Part shown: in pieces, positions 25,551-34,759 of the stretch
Numbering within the stretch: the stretch's first letter is position 1
Layout: each line of letters opens with the position of its first letter
Origin: Sphingobacterium siyangense
Lineage (GTDB): Bacteria; Bacteroidota; Bacteroidia; Sphingobacteriales; Sphingobacteriaceae
Reading direction: 5' to 3'
NCBI RefSeq assembly: GCF_007830445.1
Contig: NZ_VLKR01000004.1
Location: 1 to 64,000, forward strand
Length of the DNA: 64,000 bases
The notes under the pieces: generated by a model
Told to the model about the DNA's origin: nothing
What the model saw: only the letters and a program-made list of their open reading frames with translations
The model's database searches: none
Position numbers and translations under genes: made by a program

Positions 25551-26618
25551 TTAAAGCTTGATCTGATAAAGCTGCTTACGCATGTCAACCAATTGCTGCC
25601 TTAGCTTATCCTGATCTGGCACTACCGGAAGTAAACTGTGCAAGCAGAGTTCCTGCACTTCCTGAAAGAGCGTTTGCGACCTGACAAAAAGGTCATCATA
25701 GCTATAAGCACCATTTTTGATGCGCAGGAGCTCTTCCCTATTGAAACGTTGTACCTGTAGTTCACTTTTAGACAAAATCTCTTTTGCCTGTTGCAATAGA
25801 CGTATTGTATGCATCATATTTTTGGCATCATAGCCCTGCCCGTGATTCATTGTCCCTCGAAAGCGCGCTTCATTGCGTTCTGAAACCCAACTAAAATATT
25901 CATTATAGGACTTACAATACGAAGAGTAAGCTTCGTGATTAACAAAGAGGTACGCACAAAGTGTTTCTTCCTTACGGATAGAACTGCAGGAAACCTCAGT
26001 ACTCTCTGGTGTAGCAACGATGCCTTTGTAACCCAAAGTCTGGGTCTCATCATAATACAGGGCATACATCCCCTTTGCATGTTCGATCTTCGCCAAACCA
26101 CAGTTTTCCTGTTTCCACAACTGCTTGCTTAACCAAGCTCTTAACGATAAACTACCACTACCAGCTATGATAAAGCAGAAATCCAGCAAACTTTTACGTT
26201 CTCGATCCATCGGATTGTTGATTTTCTTGTTCAATCCTTTTGCCTTCCGCACCTGTACCATAGCGTATTGCGCAAAGGTCATTGCGGCCTCTCGGGTGAT
26301 AAAATCCTGCATTTTAAATTGATCAAACAGAGGATCTTTGTATAGTATGCAATCGGTAGGACTAGCCAAAAGCTCCAATACATTAGGATTACTCTTTGAA
26401 AGAAGCTCCACAAAGCGCCCAAGCTCATAGTAAACTTCATCATTGCTTGCATTTGCAACCTGCGCAATATATTGACCGCCCAAGTAATATTCCAGGGGCA
26501 GATAAAACACCCCCCTGATATCGGTATCGGAAGATGCTGTGGCCAATCCATATGCCCGGCTACCGACAACGCTCTCAAACAGGATCAGCCCGCTATCTCG
26601 AAGTTCGTCTATAGTCAT
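25551..26618 (-). CDS. RlaP-type nucleotidyltransferase (pol-beta superfamily), second of a pair
   Basis: 355 residues. The nucleotidyltransferase signature is FESVVGSRAYGLATASSDTD with the following IRG, i.e. GSR-Y-G...SDxDxR, as in PF10127 (RNA-ligase-associated pol-beta). The C-terminal ~200 residues are helical, with a conserved MMHTIRLLQQAKEIL stretch. Such enzymes are associated with RNA repair, where they may add or remove terminal nucleotides. Its start overlaps the stop of the upstream paralogue by 4 bases (ATGA), so the two are surely co-translated. Confidence 0.85.
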   Translation of the reverse strand: MTIDELRDSGLILFESVVGSRAYGLATASSDTDIRGVFYLPLEYYLGGQYIAQVANASNDEVYYELGRFVELLSKSNPNVLELLASPTDCILYKDPLFDQFKMQDFITREAAMTFAQYAMVQVRKAKGLNKKINNPMDRERKSLLDFCFIIAGSGSLSLRAWLSKQLWKQENCGLAKIEHAKGMYALYYDETQTLGYKGIVATPESTEVSCSSIRKEETLCAYLFVNHEAYSSYCKSYNEYFSWVSERNEARFRGTMNHGQGYDAKNMMHTIRLLQQAKEILSKSELQVQRFNREELLRIKNGAYSYDDLFVRSQTLFQEVQELCLHSLLPVVPDQDKLRQQLVDMRKQLYQIKL

Positions 26619-27361
26619 CTTAATACGGTTTTAAAGTAATTCTCCAGTCCTTCCTTATCCGATACGGATACGGGAACCTGTTTTACTTGATGCGCTAAAT
26701 CTATTAATCTTGTTTCAATATAATTCCTTATGGTCGCTGAACAGTTGTATATAAACCCCTCATCTACTTGACTCTTCAACAGCTGCATTTCCAACACTTC
26801 GATTTTTACAACATCAGGCAATAATACGGATAGTTCTGCCAATGTCATAGGCGCATAACTGCGATAGGTGATATTCCAGTCTGCTGCAAGTAAAGATCTT
26901 AGGATATAAAATAAGCTCTTGAGCTTCATCGTTTCTCGTTGGAGATCTTCAATTTTGCTACGGACAATCCCTAAATAATGATGGGCGTGCCTACGTGCGT
27001 CAAAATAATTTCCGATCATTGTCATAAAACTTGTTTTGAATCCGTTAAACTCGTAATAGACGACTGGCGACTGTATCCATTCAAATGGACTCACATTACT
27101 CTTATACAGTAATGTGAGTACTTTAAAGAGATCCCAGCCTACCATATCGAGGTCATCGATTATTGGAAATCGCATTTCGGTAGCCAGCGGAAACAAGCGG
27201 GTGTAGTACTCCGTTTTTCGCACATAAAAAAAACGTACGTCGTAATCACTGTCGATAGAGGGGAAACCCCAACCCCGACTTCCTGATTCACAGGCGAAAA
27301 GTATACGCATTCCTTCGCTCGCTTCTATTTCCATTAGCTTTTTGATGATCTGTGCTTTCAT
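26615..27361 (-). CDS. RlaP-type nucleotidyltransferase, first of a pair
   Basis: 248 residues. ACESGSRGWGFPSIDSDYDV gives the same GSRxxG...SDxDxR core as its neighbour, and the following DVRFFYVRKTEYY block is typical of the YcgL-like branch. Mostly helical C-terminus (RHAHHYLGIVRSKIEDLQ). No RNA ligase, RtcB or nuclease gene is next to the pair in this window. Whether they form a heterodimer is open. Confidence 0.85.
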   Translation of the reverse strand: MKAQIIKKLMEIEASEGMRILFACESGSRGWGFPSIDSDYDVRFFYVRKTEYYTRLFPLATEMRFPIIDDLDMVGWDLFKVLTLLYKSNVSPFEWIQSPVVYYEFNGFKTSFMTMIGNYFDARRHAHHYLGIVRSKIEDLQRETMKLKSLFYILRSLLAADWNITYRSYAPMTLAELSVLLPDVVKIEVLEMQLLKSQVDEGFIYNCSATIRNYIETRLIDLAHQVKQVPVSVSDKEGLENYFKTVLR

Positions 27362-27635
27362 TTCTTGGTGTTTTTTAATTTTTCATTAACACAAAGATCG
27401 ATTGCGATACTGAAGCCTTTTTGCGCAGTAAAAAAAGAGTATAAAAACAACAGGAGATCACTCTATATCAGTCAGATAGTTTTCTTAAAAAAATCGAGCC
27501 TTACATAGGAATATAAAAGTACGCAGATAGATTGCGTAGCATAAGGTAGCAACTCTTCCATTCGTCAAACCTAAAACACCGACTTGCATTAATACTCCAT
27601 AATATATAGATTTGAGTTTCCCAATAAAACCATAT

Positions 27636-28115
27636 ATGAAATTTTTATTTCCAGTCATCTTTATAGTCTCTTTTTTTATCGGATGTAAAAAAAACGAAGA
27701 AAAAGAAAACGGCATAGGTACAATTACAATAGACAAGGCTATTTATGCCTTTGATAAGGGATCTAAACAAACATCGATCGGAAATCTAATTGTTGATGGT
27801 AAGCTAGTAGACGGAATAAATCATCTGTACACTTTTAGCTCTGCGACTGGTAAAAATAGCATAAAATTACTGTTCTTTACCCGTAACAATCAACTTTCTT
27901 CTGGCATCTATTTTATCAATTCTGTCTCAATGATTGTGAAAAATAATGCTATAGATGTATCCTATAAATTAGAGGAAGATTACGGACAAACCGACAGAAT
28001 CAACGTAACCAAGGGAACATTGGTAACCAAAAAATATGGGAATAGAGAAATTTTAGAATTCGAGACCAATGCGGGGAACAGAATCACTTTAAAATGGGAT
28101 GGTGAATTCAAATAA
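27636..28115 (+). CDS. Small lipoprotein of unknown function
   Basis: 159 residues from ATG 27636 (a TTG at 27612 would add eight). Signal peptide MKFLFPVIFIVSFFIGC with a lipobox. The body is beta-rich and polar (ITIDKAIYAFDKGSKQ), reminiscent of immunoglobulin-like Bacteroidota lipoproteins, but no family is recognised. Nine bases before the next gene, so co-transcribed. Confidence 0.65.
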   Translation: MKFLFPVIFIVSFFIGCKKNEEKENGIGTITIDKAIYAFDKGSKQTSIGNLIVDGKLVDGINHLYTFSSATGKNSIKLLFFTRNNQLSSGIYFINSVSMIVKNNAIDVSYKLEEDYGQTDRINVTKGTLVTKKYGNREILEFETNAGNRITLKWDGEFK

Positions 28116-28124
28116 AAGTCAAAA

Positions 28125-29067
28125 ATGAACATTGTTAAGCTTAGAACAAAGTGCCTTAAAATTTGGTTGATCATTATCTACCTATTATTCTATACTGAAG
28201 GATTTAGTCAGACCAAATATTTCCTTTTTGAAGAAGATAGCAAGGAGTTCGTAACGTCATCCTTTAGGTTAAACACCTATCCGTTATATAAGATCAAGCG
28301 TGAAGTGCATCTTTTTAATGTAATGAGTAGGGTACAGACGTTTATCGGTAATTAAGGGTATATATAATGGACAACATGATTATAATATCATGCTATTTTC
28401 CATTCTACCTGATTTAGATGGTTCAGAAGATTGGTATGAAATCAACCCTGATACTGTACGTTCTTCGATGATTAACTTTAAAGATCTGGAAGAGCTTCAT
28501 AAAAAAAATACGTTATCGTACTTCAACACCACTGTGAAGCAAACAACAAAGTATTTTAATGCGTATAAGCTAATTATAAAAAAAGGAGATACTTATTATG
28601 CACCAAAGTATTGTTTGTTACAGTTTTATGCAGTCCGCAATCGTCCGCAAGCTTTTACGAATGTCTTAGGGACTATCAATACACAAGATTCGGCCTATAG
28701 TGTACTTCTATTCGAAAAAATATTTAAAGGCGCTTATCCTAGTTTACAATTCCCTTTATATCGGATAGGTGAAGCCCCGCTCTCCTTTTTAGATTGGTCC
28801 CGGGACAGAAGAGAATATCTATCCAAAAAAATTACCTTAGCACAGCATGCAACGGGATATCAGTTTTGGACCTATGTAGATTGGACACAACATGAGTATA
28901 ATTATGATTTTGAGCGAGGAATTGATCGATTTGTATATGCTCCGGATAAGGGAATCATCGGGGGCTCATTTGACTTCTATTTTTATTACCATAGAAAAAA
29001 GCTACCCATAAAATACACGGATTTTCTAAATAATATCAAGGAGGAAAAGGTGATGATCGCTGAGTAA
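28125..29067 (+). pseudogene. Exported protein gene broken by a one-base frameshift
   Basis: The first frame (28125-28355) encodes a signal peptide (ending about EGFSQT) and SFRLNTYPLYKIKREVHLFN. It then stops, but the next frame continues without a gap in sense (KGIYNGQHDYNIMLFSILPDLDG ... to IKEEKVMIAE at 29067). A missing base in GGTAATTAAGGG near 28350 accounts for this. Together about 310 residues of a secreted protein, not recognised. A downstream ATG at 28390 would give only a leaderless cytosolic piece. Real lesion or sequencing error cannot be told apart. Confidence 0.55.
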
Positions 29068-29218
29068 TTTAATTTTAATACCTAAATTTAAAAGCGGACT
29101 CCTAAGTTTAACTATTGGTTATCTATTCGAATTACCCTTCAAGATTGATATGATTTAAATGAAGAAGTATTGTCAAGTTGCGCTTCCAGTTCTTCTGACC
29201 AAAACTCATATCAGTTTA

Positions 29219-30859
29219 TCATTCCACTTCAATAATTTCTTGATGAATTATAGCCCCATAGTGATCTCTCTTAAGATATCTATACATTCCCTTTGGAAGC
29301 TCTATCTGTACCGAATCCTTTTTGGAAAGTGACAAGTAAACTGGAATCGCTGTTTTATCCAATTGATATTCCTTTTCATGATAGATGTAAATGGCAGATT
29401 TGCCTGATTTGGTCGAATCAGTACTCGATAGACGATATCTTCGATTTAAATCATTTGATCCAATCACTATTTTATCGCTATTCAGATTATTTGATAAATA
29501 CAAGTCATTACCATTCAACACCTTGTTATCCATAAAGTATATTGAATCGTTAATTTCTTGCATAGCTAAAAATTTAACTTGATTAATCGTATAGGGATCA
29601 ATTTTAGTCAGTTTCTTAAAATACTGAGCCATACTTTTATTTTCTCCAGTATCCCCCTCGTGAATATGTCCTCCCCCGGCTAATACAATAACTTTAACTT
29701 GATTTTTTGTAGCGATTTCACTTTTTTGAATAAGATTCTTAGCTTGTTGGAGATCTCTTTGACTTGCATTGCCAAAATCTTCATAGCCAATCACTTTTAA
29801 GCCATAAATTCTTGCCGTTCTAATGAGATTCGCCATATTTGGGTCCCTAGTGTAAAATCCACTCTCAACATTTGGGAATCCCAATCTATTAATCCGGTCT
29901 TCATCTTCAGATAGACTTTCTAAAGCAAGAACATTAAAACCTTCTTTGGAAAGTTTTGGTAGCAAAAGATTGATTAACAAACGGCAGCGTGGTTGTAAAT
30001 GATTCTCGTTAAACATAAGCACTCGATGTGCCTTAATTTTTTCGACTATCTCGTCGATTGTAATAGCCGCTTTTTCGACTGCTTGTTGTTCTTGTTTAGT
30101 CGCGCTATCATATTGAACACTTTCACCAAGAAACGAACTATATGATTTAAATAACTCGTTCGCAAATTGGCTGTTTTCGTTTTGCAGAACAAGCTTTTCT
30201 AAGGTATCTCTTGGATATACATAGTTAACATATCCCCTGTCTTTAAAAGCTGATTCAGCTATACTAAAATAATCGGGTTCTTCATCTGGTTTTTGTTCGG
30301 CAAATTTTGCTCCGTAAGCCAAAGAATTGTAGGAAGTTTTTATGCTGTTTAAAACATCCTTAACACTTTCTTGCATATCGGTGATCTCCGTCCTAACCTC
30401 GCTAATCAAAAGAAATGAATCTTTTTTATACGGGATCGCTACACTACTTATTATATTATCTCTATTTTTCTGAATACTTCGATAATAAATGCAATGATAC
30501 ATAGAAGTATCTGCAGTGAACTTTGAGACATCTAAAAAAGTTTCCAAGCTACCCACAAAATACATCGGGTTTCTTGTCACATCATATGTACCCCACAAAA
30601 CAATATTCTTTGATGGAAACTTTATTTTTCTCTTTCGAAAAACAGACATGACATCTTTTAAATCTATATACTTAGATCCGAGGTTTGCGTTCCCATAGAA
30701 ATCAATCTTTAATCCTAATGAATCATTTGTCAATTGATTCATTAGCCCTTGAGTAAACTTATTTAATTTAGCTATTGGTCTATTTACAGTTGTACAGCTA
30801 GAAAGAAAAAAAATAAATACCAAAATCTTATAGTGTATATTTAGCTTGAGATAGATCAT
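29219..30859 (-). CDS. Large lipoprotein with a ChaN/EreA-like domain
   Basis: 546 residues. Signal sequence with lipobox FFLSSC near residue 22. The first ~270 residues are unassigned; then a domain starting VLMFNENHLQPRCRLLINLL and continuing NVLALESLSEDEDRI, VIGYEDFG and VIVLAGGGHIHEGD. The E-H, E and G-H-I-H positions match the EreA/ChaN/TraB superfamily, seen also in the DUF5694 gene at 11883. Probably exposed on the cell surface or in the periplasm. Catalysis unproven. Confidence 0.65.
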   Translation of the reverse strand: MIYLKLNIHYKILVFIFFLSSCTTVNRPIAKLNKFTQGLMNQLTNDSLGLKIDFYGNANLGSKYIDLKDVMSVFRKRKIKFPSKNIVLWGTYDVTRNPMYFVGSLETFLDVSKFTADTSMYHCIYYRSIQKNRDNIISSVAIPYKKDSFLLISEVRTEITDMQESVKDVLNSIKTSYNSLAYGAKFAEQKPDEEPDYFSIAESAFKDRGYVNYVYPRDTLEKLVLQNENSQFANELFKSYSSFLGESVQYDSATKQEQQAVEKAAITIDEIVEKIKAHRVLMFNENHLQPRCRLLINLLLPKLSKEGFNVLALESLSEDEDRINRLGFPNVESGFYTRDPNMANLIRTARIYGLKVIGYEDFGNASQRDLQQAKNLIQKSEIATKNQVKVIVLAGGGHIHEGDTGENKSMAQYFKKLTKIDPYTINQVKFLAMQEINDSIYFMDNKVLNGNDLYLSNNLNSDKIVIGSNDLNRRYRLSSTDSTKSGKSAIYIYHEKEYQLDKTAIPVYLSLSKKDSVQIELPKGMYRYLKRDHYGAIIHQEIIEVE

Positions 30860-30983
30860 AATTACAAGATTTTGGTTTAGAATATTTATTAACTGGACTT
30901 TGAATATTTACTCGTTAATATATGTATATCAGATGAAATTCACAATGAGTTTATTAAATTAATTTAAAATATTAACCAATACT

Positions 30984-31454
30984 ATGACGAATGAATTATT
31001 TGAATTTGAAATTTTAAAAGCCAGCAGAACCAGGTTATTACAATTAATGGAAACAGTTGATAATAACATACTATTTAAGATTCCAGAAAGCTTTAACAAT
31101 AATATCGTTTGGCAAATTGGTCACTGTATCACTTCCCAACAGCGACATATGTATATGCGTAGTGGACTTCCAATGCATATATCACAGGATTTTATGGAAA
31201 CGTTCAAAATTGGAACTGCACCGCATACATGGAAAAATACGCCAGACCTTGATGAAATGAAACATCTATTGCTTTATACAGTAAACCAACTTAGTAAAGA
31301 TTTAGCATCGGGTATATTTGTTGAATACCAACCATTCAGCTTACCAATTGGCTTCTCCATTAATAATCACATCCAAGCACTTCAAGCGGCTAACTTTCAC
31401 GAAGCCGAGCACAGCGGAATAATATTAACTTACTTAAAACTTCTTAGGCAATAA
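30984..31454 (+). CDS. DinB-family protein
   Basis: 156 residues forming the four-helix DinB/YfiT bundle. Metal-ligand histidines are visible at VWQIGHCITSQQRH and in the C-terminal ANFHEAEHSGIILTYLK. DinB-like proteins include thiol-S-transferases for bacillithiol or other cofactors, mostly unknown. Stand-alone gene, start codon ATG with no clear ribosome site. Confidence 0.8.
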   Translation: MTNELFEFEILKASRTRLLQLMETVDNNILFKIPESFNNNIVWQIGHCITSQQRHMYMRSGLPMHISQDFMETFKIGTAPHTWKNTPDLDEMKHLLLYTVNQLSKDLASGIFVEYQPFSLPIGFSINNHIQALQAANFHEAEHSGIILTYLKLLRQ

Positions 31455-31544
31455 GATGTTCCCAGTTTTCATAAAAGTCCTGAATTTGAAAAATTCACTA
31501 GAGCATCGCAAGAAATAAGGAACTTCTTATTTTGTTTTTTACTT

Positions 31545-32252
31545 TCATACAGGGGCCGTGGTTCGCGAATTAAACGACGATACACATTCCGCTACAAATT
31601 GCTCAAACTTTCGGTCCGTATTTCGCATCACCGGGCCATGACCGAAACATATGATGGAGGGACTCAGTCCTGCCAACTTCTGAAGCGATCTAATATTGTG
31701 CTGTTGATCCGACGTGAATATTTTTGGAGGGGGCCCTAGGCCAGTCACTGTTGTGAGCAGGTTCATATTTGTAGCGGCATCCCCGATTATCAATACACCA
31801 TCTCGCTCACGAAATAAAGAAATATGACCGCTTGAATGACCTGGCGTTTCTATGACCCGAAAGTTTCCGATGCTATCATTTTCAACGAGTGTACCGTCGA
31901 CTTTGTGGCCCTGTCCTGCCCAATATTTTTGTTGAAGTTTTGCAATCCAATGTTTGGGATTTGGATAGTCATTGGTTACCATAGCTGTTTCCGTCCTAGA
32001 TACTTCATTTCCATGGCAACGTAAAGGTATTCCAAACTCATCACAGAGCTGATCACTACAGCCCTGATGGTCTGCATGCGCATGCGTAAGTACATGTTGG
32101 TGCACAGGTATTTTCTGAAGGGCATCCTTCAGCACATTGTATGAACTTCGTATCCCACAATCAACTAATACACCCTCTACGATATAGCAGTTGATACTGT
32201 TTCGTGGCATCAATGGAACATGGAACACTTCTTGGGCAATTTGATGTAACAT
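31545..32252 (-). CDS. MBL-fold hydrolase
   Basis: 235 residues from ATG 32252; a TTG start at 32267 is less likely, since TAGATTTG (32265-32272) is a -7 box that the longer reading would include. The domain has HAHADHQG (HxHxDH), TPGHSSGHISLF with metal His, GDAATN, and FGHGPV. Compact two-metal site of the glyoxalase II-like branch. It follows a Crp/Fnr regulator gene by 54 bases, so probably its target. Confidence 0.85.
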   Translation of the reverse strand: MLHQIAQEVFHVPLMPRNSINCYIVEGVLVDCGIRSSYNVLKDALQKIPVHQHVLTHAHADHQGCSDQLCDEFGIPLRCHGNEVSRTETAMVTNDYPNPKHWIAKLQQKYWAGQGHKVDGTLVENDSIGNFRVIETPGHSSGHISLFRERDGVLIIGDAATNMNLLTTVTGLGPPPKIFTSDQQHNIRSLQKLAGLSPSIICFGHGPVMRNTDRKFEQFVAECVSSFNSRTTAPV

Positions 32253-32264
32253 AGCTTTTTTGTG

Positions 32265-32272
32265 CAAATCTA
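32265..32272 (-). promoter_or_regulatory. -7 box (TAGATTTG) of the MBL gene
   Basis: Minus-strand TAGATTTG, 12 bases before the ATG at 32252. It supports an own promoter and the shorter start. Confidence 0.4.
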
Positions 32273-32294
32273 TATCACTGAACAGAAATACATA

Positions 32295-32308
32295 AGGACA
32301 TTTGTCCT
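32295..32308. promoter_or_regulatory. Palindrome AGGACA-TT-TGTCCT between regulator and MBL genes
   Basis: Perfect 6-bp arms around two bases, overlapping the stop codon of the Crp/Fnr gene and 22 bases upstream of the MBL -7 box. The size and symmetry suit a Crp/Fnr-type dimer site, though the sequence is not the E. coli CRP or FNR consensus. Confidence 0.45.
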
Positions 32309-32894
32309 ATAATACTTTGGGGCTGTGTATTTGTCCCTTCGCCCGTGTAAGAGATCTCTGTGTAATACCCAAATAGGATGCCAGGTCCTGTGTCGCTATG
32401 CGCTGAACGAGCTTGGGTTCATTCGAAAGAACATGGTGATATTTATCCAGAGCTGACTTATTATTGTAATTCAGGAGATATTGTTCCTTTTGGCTATATT
32501 CCCGTTCCATCACAGCTTGTATAACCTTGTGCCAAGAAGTCACTTGACCAAGCAGGTATTGATAATCAGTATAGCTTATCCTATGGATCATACTATCTTC
32601 CACAGCCCTCATGCTCCTTCTGGATTTCTCCTGAGCGACAAACTCAGGGAGAGAGGTTACAAATTCATTTTCAAATTTAAAGCAGGTTATATTTTCTTTA
32701 CCTTCCCTGTCAATAGCATATGCTTTTACCGCACCACAGGATATGAATCCAACATGACGACAGGGTTCGTCCACACGAATAAAAAAATCACCCTTCTTCA
32801 AACCAAGTGGTTCGAAGAACTGAACAGAAAAATTTATCTCGTCAGCCGACAACATCCCTATCGAGAATAGATATTTTTCGAGCACATCCGTCAT
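32307..32894 (-). CDS. Crp/Fnr-family transcriptional regulator
   Basis: 195 residues. Cyclic-nucleotide-binding domain: GLKKGDFFIRVDEPCRHVGFISCGAVKAYAIDREGKENITCF; winged helix near the end: RIATQDLASYLGITQRSLTRAK. No iron-sulfur cysteines at the N-terminus as in FNR, so redox sensing by a cluster is unlikely. Slightly short C-terminus compared with CRP but the recognition helix is complete. Likely controls the MBL gene downstream. Confidence 0.88.
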   Translation of the reverse strand: MTDVLEKYLFSIGMLSADEINFSVQFFEPLGLKKGDFFIRVDEPCRHVGFISCGAVKAYAIDREGKENITCFKFENEFVTSLPEFVAQEKSRRSMRAVEDSMIHRISYTDYQYLLGQVTSWHKVIQAVMEREYSQKEQYLLNYNNKSALDKYHHVLSNEPKLVQRIATQDLASYLGITQRSLTRAKGQIHSPKVL

Positions 32895-33167
32895 ATCATC
32901 TTATTTTGTCCTCTATTGCTGATCTTAAAAAATTTGGAGCCTATACCAAATCCGGCATACAAAATTAAGAATAATTGCATTAACACGTTTGACTGCTAAA
33001 AACGCGTCATTAAAACAAATTATTTATAAAATTTGGGATCAGAAAATTTCTTTCAAACGAAATCGGTTGCGTAATCTTGTAGCCCATAGGCTCATGCGCC
33101 AAGTGTTCGATCCCGACCTTGGAATTGGATAATACTTTGCTTTGATAATTTCTGAAATTACAAGATC

Positions 33168-34757
33168 TTAATAAGGAACATTTCCTTTTCTTAATCTCAA
33201 AACAACATGTTGAATTTGAGGCAAGAGCAGCAGAATAATCATGACAAAAATCAAACCTGTCAACATCAGATCATAATAATCCCTGATAGCGCGAGCCAAT
33301 ATCTGCTGACCGATCATTTGATTAAAATAGCCGGAAGATACTGTTTTTGACGTGTACATATCGCTGCCTGCATTTATGTACTGGTTTTGAATATCCAGTA
33401 AGGTAACAGGCAATTGAGCGCTGGTTTCGGTGAGCGATTCCCGCACCTTTTCCCTTACGGATGATTTTGTAAATAATTGAAGCTCGTTATTAAGTGCTAG
33501 ACTAGCTGCAAAGCCTATGAACCTTGAAAATATACCAATCAGAGAGGCATTGACGGCGATTTTGGAAGGCGCTGACGATGCCGCAAATGAAACAATTGGA
33601 ACAAACAATATACCTGTTGCCACACCATAAATAAACATGGGCAGAAGGAAATCGGCTGTTTCGCCCTGTACAGAAACAAATAGTATCATATAGGCATAAT
33701 ATACTGCCATCAACCCAAAACCAACAATAATCATCCGGATCAGGTTATAACCCATCAAGACAAATCGGGAAATGATAAACATACTCAAAACAGTTCCAGC
33801 AATTACAGCAATCCATATCGGAATGGTACTCAGTGGATGGTTTCCTAAAATCGTTTCAAGGTAACCATAGGCAAGCCCAGTACTTCCTTTAAAGATATAA
33901 AAGGTAAAAAGAAGCAAAAGTCCAATAACGAAATTCTTTGTTCTAAAGATCTGTAAATTGATTAATGGTCGCTTAAGTTTCAATTCTCTGCTAATAAAAA
34001 GAGAAAGAATAATTAAATTAACTAAACAAAGTGTGCTGATTAATGAACTATCAAACCATCCCAATTGTCGTCCGTACACAAGGATGTATCCAACGATCAA
34101 GATAAAAGACACATAAAACAAATAGCCTATCCAATCCACTTGATACAGTGGTATTTTTCTGGTAAACCGGGCCTTACTGTTCATGGTAAGTAAAACAACA
34201 CTTGTCAGCATAATGACTACAATAATAAATCCGTAGAATATCCAGTTGAAATCAAAGAAATGAATGATGACACTGATATAGATAGAGTAAAATGGTACAG
34301 CTATTTGTATACTGCCATAAAGGAGACTATAAGCAATCACACGGGCACGTACAGACTGTAACCGTGGAAAAATAAGCTGTAACACAATTCCCGACATCAA
34401 TGCACAGGTAATACCCTGCAAAAATTGACAGAAAACAAATAATGTCCAATCTCTTAAATAAAAACAGACCACAGCACATAGTGCATTTACCGCAAGTGCC
34501 AACAGTAGATATTCCCTTGGTGCGAAATATTTTACGATTCTAAAATCCAGAGCCAGAAAAGCTACGGTAGAACCATAAATAACGACCATACCATATTGTA
34601 CATCGGTAGCTTGTATTCCGTAAAAGCCCATCGCAGCAACCGGACTTCCGTAAAAGGCAAAACTAAACAGACTGCTCATGAGAATAGCAAATATGACGGA
34701 CCTTGCCATCCATTCTGATACCCAGGATTTAAAAATTGGTATTTTATGTGCTTGCAT
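33168..34757 (-). CDS. MFS efflux transporter, DHA2/EmrB type
   Basis: 529 residues with about 14 hydrophobic helices, the number of the DHA2 drug:H+ antiporters (EmrB, FarB). WMARSVIFAILMSSLFSF opens the protein and the QFLQGITCALMSGIV motif-C-like helix is recognisable. It sits 2 bases after the HlyD gene, and with TolC forms a tripartite pump across both membranes. Substrate unknown. Confidence 0.9.
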   Translation of the reverse strand: MQAHKIPIFKSWVSEWMARSVIFAILMSSLFSFAFYGSPVAAMGFYGIQATDVQYGMVVIYGSTVAFLALDFRIVKYFAPREYLLLALAVNALCAVVCFYLRDWTLFVFCQFLQGITCALMSGIVLQLIFPRLQSVRARVIAYSLLYGSIQIAVPFYSIYISVIIHFFDFNWIFYGFIIVVIMLTSVVLLTMNSKARFTRKIPLYQVDWIGYLFYVSFILIVGYILVYGRQLGWFDSSLISTLCLVNLIILSLFISRELKLKRPLINLQIFRTKNFVIGLLLLFTFYIFKGSTGLAYGYLETILGNHPLSTIPIWIAVIAGTVLSMFIISRFVLMGYNLIRMIIVGFGLMAVYYAYMILFVSVQGETADFLLPMFIYGVATGILFVPIVSFAASSAPSKIAVNASLIGIFSRFIGFAASLALNNELQLFTKSSVREKVRESLTETSAQLPVTLLDIQNQYINAGSDMYTSKTVSSGYFNQMIGQQILARAIRDYYDLMLTGLIFVMIILLLLPQIQHVVLRLRKGNVPY

Positions 34758-34759
34758 CG

